A stretch of DNA of 64,000 bases from the NCBI GenBank assembly GCA_900016875.1, contig FCNR01000053.1, positions 33,953 through 97,952 of the forward strand, given 5' to 3'. Made by a program: the position numbers and the translations under genes. The notes below the pieces were generated by a model. That model saw only the letters and a list, made by a program, of their open reading frames with translations. It had not been told where the DNA came from and did not search any database. This DNA is from Eubacteriaceae bacterium CHKCI004. Lineage in GTDB: Bacteria > Bacillota > Clostridia > Lachnospirales > Lachnospiraceae. Positions 62,594-64,000 of this stretch are shown piece by piece; positions within the stretch are counted from its first letter, which is position 1, and every line of letters begins with the position of its first letter.

Positions 62594-62692
62594 AAAAAGA
62601 CCTGTTCTATTCCCTGAGCTGCCCCCAATAGTTAGACTTGAATTCTAATACTCGGGGGACGGTTCAGAAGAAGTGCAGGTCTTTTTGTTATT
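62594..62692 (+). terminator. Terminator split by a 52-bp insertion-sequence remnant
   Basis: AAAAAGACCTG (62594) can pair with CAGGTCTTTTT (62676). Between them, 62615-62666 begins TGAGCTGCCCCCAATAG and ends GGGGGACGGTTCA, like the two ends of an IS150-type (IS3-family) element without its middle. Confidence 0.5.
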
Positions 62693-62701
62693 TTTTTAAT
62701 T

Positions 62702-63250
62702 TTATAATTGAAGATTCAATTTAGAGAAATCAATAAAGCAATCATCATAAATTCCTGCCTTTATGATGTCATGAAAAGAATGTTCTGCTATATTTTCATG
62801 TTCAAAATTATATACCAGAATTCGATTTTTGTCAGGATCGACAATCCAATATTCCCGAACTCCGGCGGTGCGATATTTAAAGAGTTTAATATAATAGTCC
62901 ATTCGGTGGCTGCTGGGCGAAACAATTTCAATAATCCAGTCAGGCGCGCCGACACATCCTTTATCAGTGAGTTTATTTTTATCGCAGATAATACTGATGT
63001 CTGGTTCCACATAATTCTTTGCATCCTGATTGAGAAAAACAGCAAAAGGAGCAATGTCAATCTCACAATCGCCGCCTTTTTGATCAATATAATCGGCGAT
63101 GGCCCGGCTTAAAGAAAGCAAAAGTCGTTGGTGTTTGCGGGATGGAGGAGCCATGTAATATATATGTCCGTCTACTAATTCAGCGCGGGTATTGTCCGGA
63201 AGAGAATAGATATCTTCAAGGGTGTAAAGTTGTTCCTGAGCAAATGCCAT
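62702..63250 (-). CDS. Uma2-family (DUF820) putative nuclease
   Basis: The 182-residue protein has the PD-(D/E)XK-like Uma2 layout: ELVDGHIYYMAPPSRKHQ, VEPDISIICD, GAPDWIIEIVSPSS, KLFKYRTAGVREYWIVDP. Relatives are often mobile-element linked but of unknown role. AAAGGAGG precedes the ATG. Confidence 0.88.
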   Translation of the reverse strand: MAFAQEQLYTLEDIYSLPDNTRAELVDGHIYYMAPPSRKHQRLLLSLSRAIADYIDQKGGDCEIDIAPFAVFLNQDAKNYVEPDISIICDKNKLTDKGCVGAPDWIIEIVSPSSHRMDYYIKLFKYRTAGVREYWIVDPDKNRILVYNFEHENIAEHSFHDIIKAGIYDDCFIDFSKLNLQL

Positions 63251-63473
63251 AAATGAATCCTCCTTTCTGGATGATATAATATAATAAATAGTAAAAAAAT
63301 AGTTTGTACAAAATAATAAGAAAAAACCAATATGATCGGAACTGCTTGTTTGAGAACAGGTTTATTCTCAGTATATCATAAACGAAGAAAAGGGGGCAAG
63401 TTTCCCGCCAATTATTTATTATAGAAATCCCCATAAAGATATGATAAAATTCAAGTAAATGGGAGGGATAGAT

Positions 63474-64000
63474 ATGACATACGAAGAAGTTATGAAACAG
63501 GCGAGATTTGAGGTGGGGCCGTACTGTAAGGTCTGTCCGGTGTGCAACGGCCGGGCGTGTAAAAACCAGATTCCGGGGCCGGGGGCCAAGGGAATCGGTG
63601 ATGTGGCGATCCGCAATTATGACCAGTGGCAGCAGATTCGGGTCAATATGGACACCATCGGAGAAAATGTGGAGCCGGATACCAGTATTGAATTGTTTGG
63701 CAATAAGTTTGCCTATCCGTTTTTTGCGGGGCCGGTGGGAGCCATGCGGATGCATTACGGGGATAAATATGACGATGAAGAGTATAATCAGATTCTGGTT
63801 TCGGCTTGTGCCGAGAACGGCATCGCTGCGTTTACCGGGGACGGTATAGATCCGAATGTATTCCTGGCGGCGACCCGGGCTATCAAGGATAATAACGGAA
63901 GAGGTATCCCGACCATCAAGCCGTGGAATATGGATACGATCCATGAGAAGCTTGATCTGGTGTTTGAGAGCGGCGCCATTATGGCGGCTATGGAAATTGA
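63474..64000 (+). CDS. FMN-dependent alpha-hydroxy-acid oxidase-like protein, 5' part
   Basis: The gene runs off the window after 175 residues. The N-terminus has a cysteine cluster (CKVCPVCNGRAC). The start of an FMN-binding barrel follows (IELFGNKFAYPFFAGPVGAM, AFTGDGIDPN, GIPTIKPWN), as in lactate/glycolate oxidase relatives of Clostridia. GGGAGGGATAG precedes the ATG. Confidence 0.8.
   Translation, partial: MTYEEVMKQARFEVGPYCKVCPVCNGRACKNQIPGPGAKGIGDVAIRNYDQWQQIRVNMDTIGENVEPDTSIELFGNKFAYPFFAGPVGAMRMHYGDKYDDEEYNQILVSACAENGIAAFTGDGIDPNVFLAATRAIKDNNGRGIPTIKPWNMDTIHEKLDLVFESGAIMAAMEI

Noticed and set aside
1..64000. tRNA or rRNA genes and antibiotic-resistance genes
   Set aside because: None could be recognised. 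The ICE cargo is surface proteins and regulators.

Overview
The window looks like the chromosome of a low-to-mid GC Gram-positive gut anaerobe of the Clostridia (probably Lachnospiraceae). The reasons are strong AGGAGG ribosome-binding sites, a ParC-type topoisomerase, class B sortases, a lipoteichoic acid synthase-like enzyme, and a Tn1549/CTn-like conjugation module. The species cannot be named from the sequence alone.

Layout. (1) Positions 1-4525 are chromosome: parC, an L,D-transpeptidase and a CYTH-fold protein. (2) Positions 4542-48718 are a 44.2-kb integrative conjugative element (ICE), flanked by a 16-bp direct repeat (4526-4541 and 48719-48734). It carries plasmid-like ParA, ParB, SSB and RepA functions with an iteron array, a cluster of small regulators and membrane proteins, and a surface-protein module (class B sortase, Ig-like secreted protein, 2053-aa repeat adhesin, sortase substrate). 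It also carries a type IV secretion operon (Maff2-like, VirB6-like, PrgI, VirB4, CHAP hydrolase), a mobilisation module (RHH-like, MobC, relaxase, ArdC-like, PcfB/DUF3801, VirD4), a RelE-type toxin-antitoxin pair and an IS30-family transposase. (3) Positions 48735-64000 are chromosome again: a DJ-1 protein, a DUF1189-like protein, CobU, sortase B, an LTA synthase-like protein, a LytTR response regulator with a set of split sensor kinases and three micro-genes, an HxlR relic, a CAP-domain protein, a Uma2 protein and the start of an FMN-dependent oxidase.

Main discoveries. First, the ICE shows no tyrosine or serine recombinase. Its two ends each carry TGCAACA at positions 20-26 counted inward from the direct repeat, in inverted orientation, and an IS30-family DDE transposase sits at the right end, so the element may move by transposase. 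Second, a 17-bp palindrome, GTACTGAAATTCAGTAC or its T-centred form, occurs 24 times (21 exact) between 8483 and 48369 and nowhere in the flanking chromosome. It sits at gene ends and 14-30 bases before start codons, supplies the stop codon of five genes, and lies inside the transposase gene. A degenerate copy lies in the promoter region of a small Cro/CI-type repressor gene, which suggests an element-wide regulon.

Third, in the chromosome the kinase function looks divided between proteins. Three membrane proteins have a phospho-acceptor histidine helix but end before any ATPase domain, and two partners have the GHKL ATPase but lack the histidine. Three monocistronic 45-52-aa genes lie among them, each with a matching hairpin leader. 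This may be an undescribed split-kinase/microprotein signalling system.
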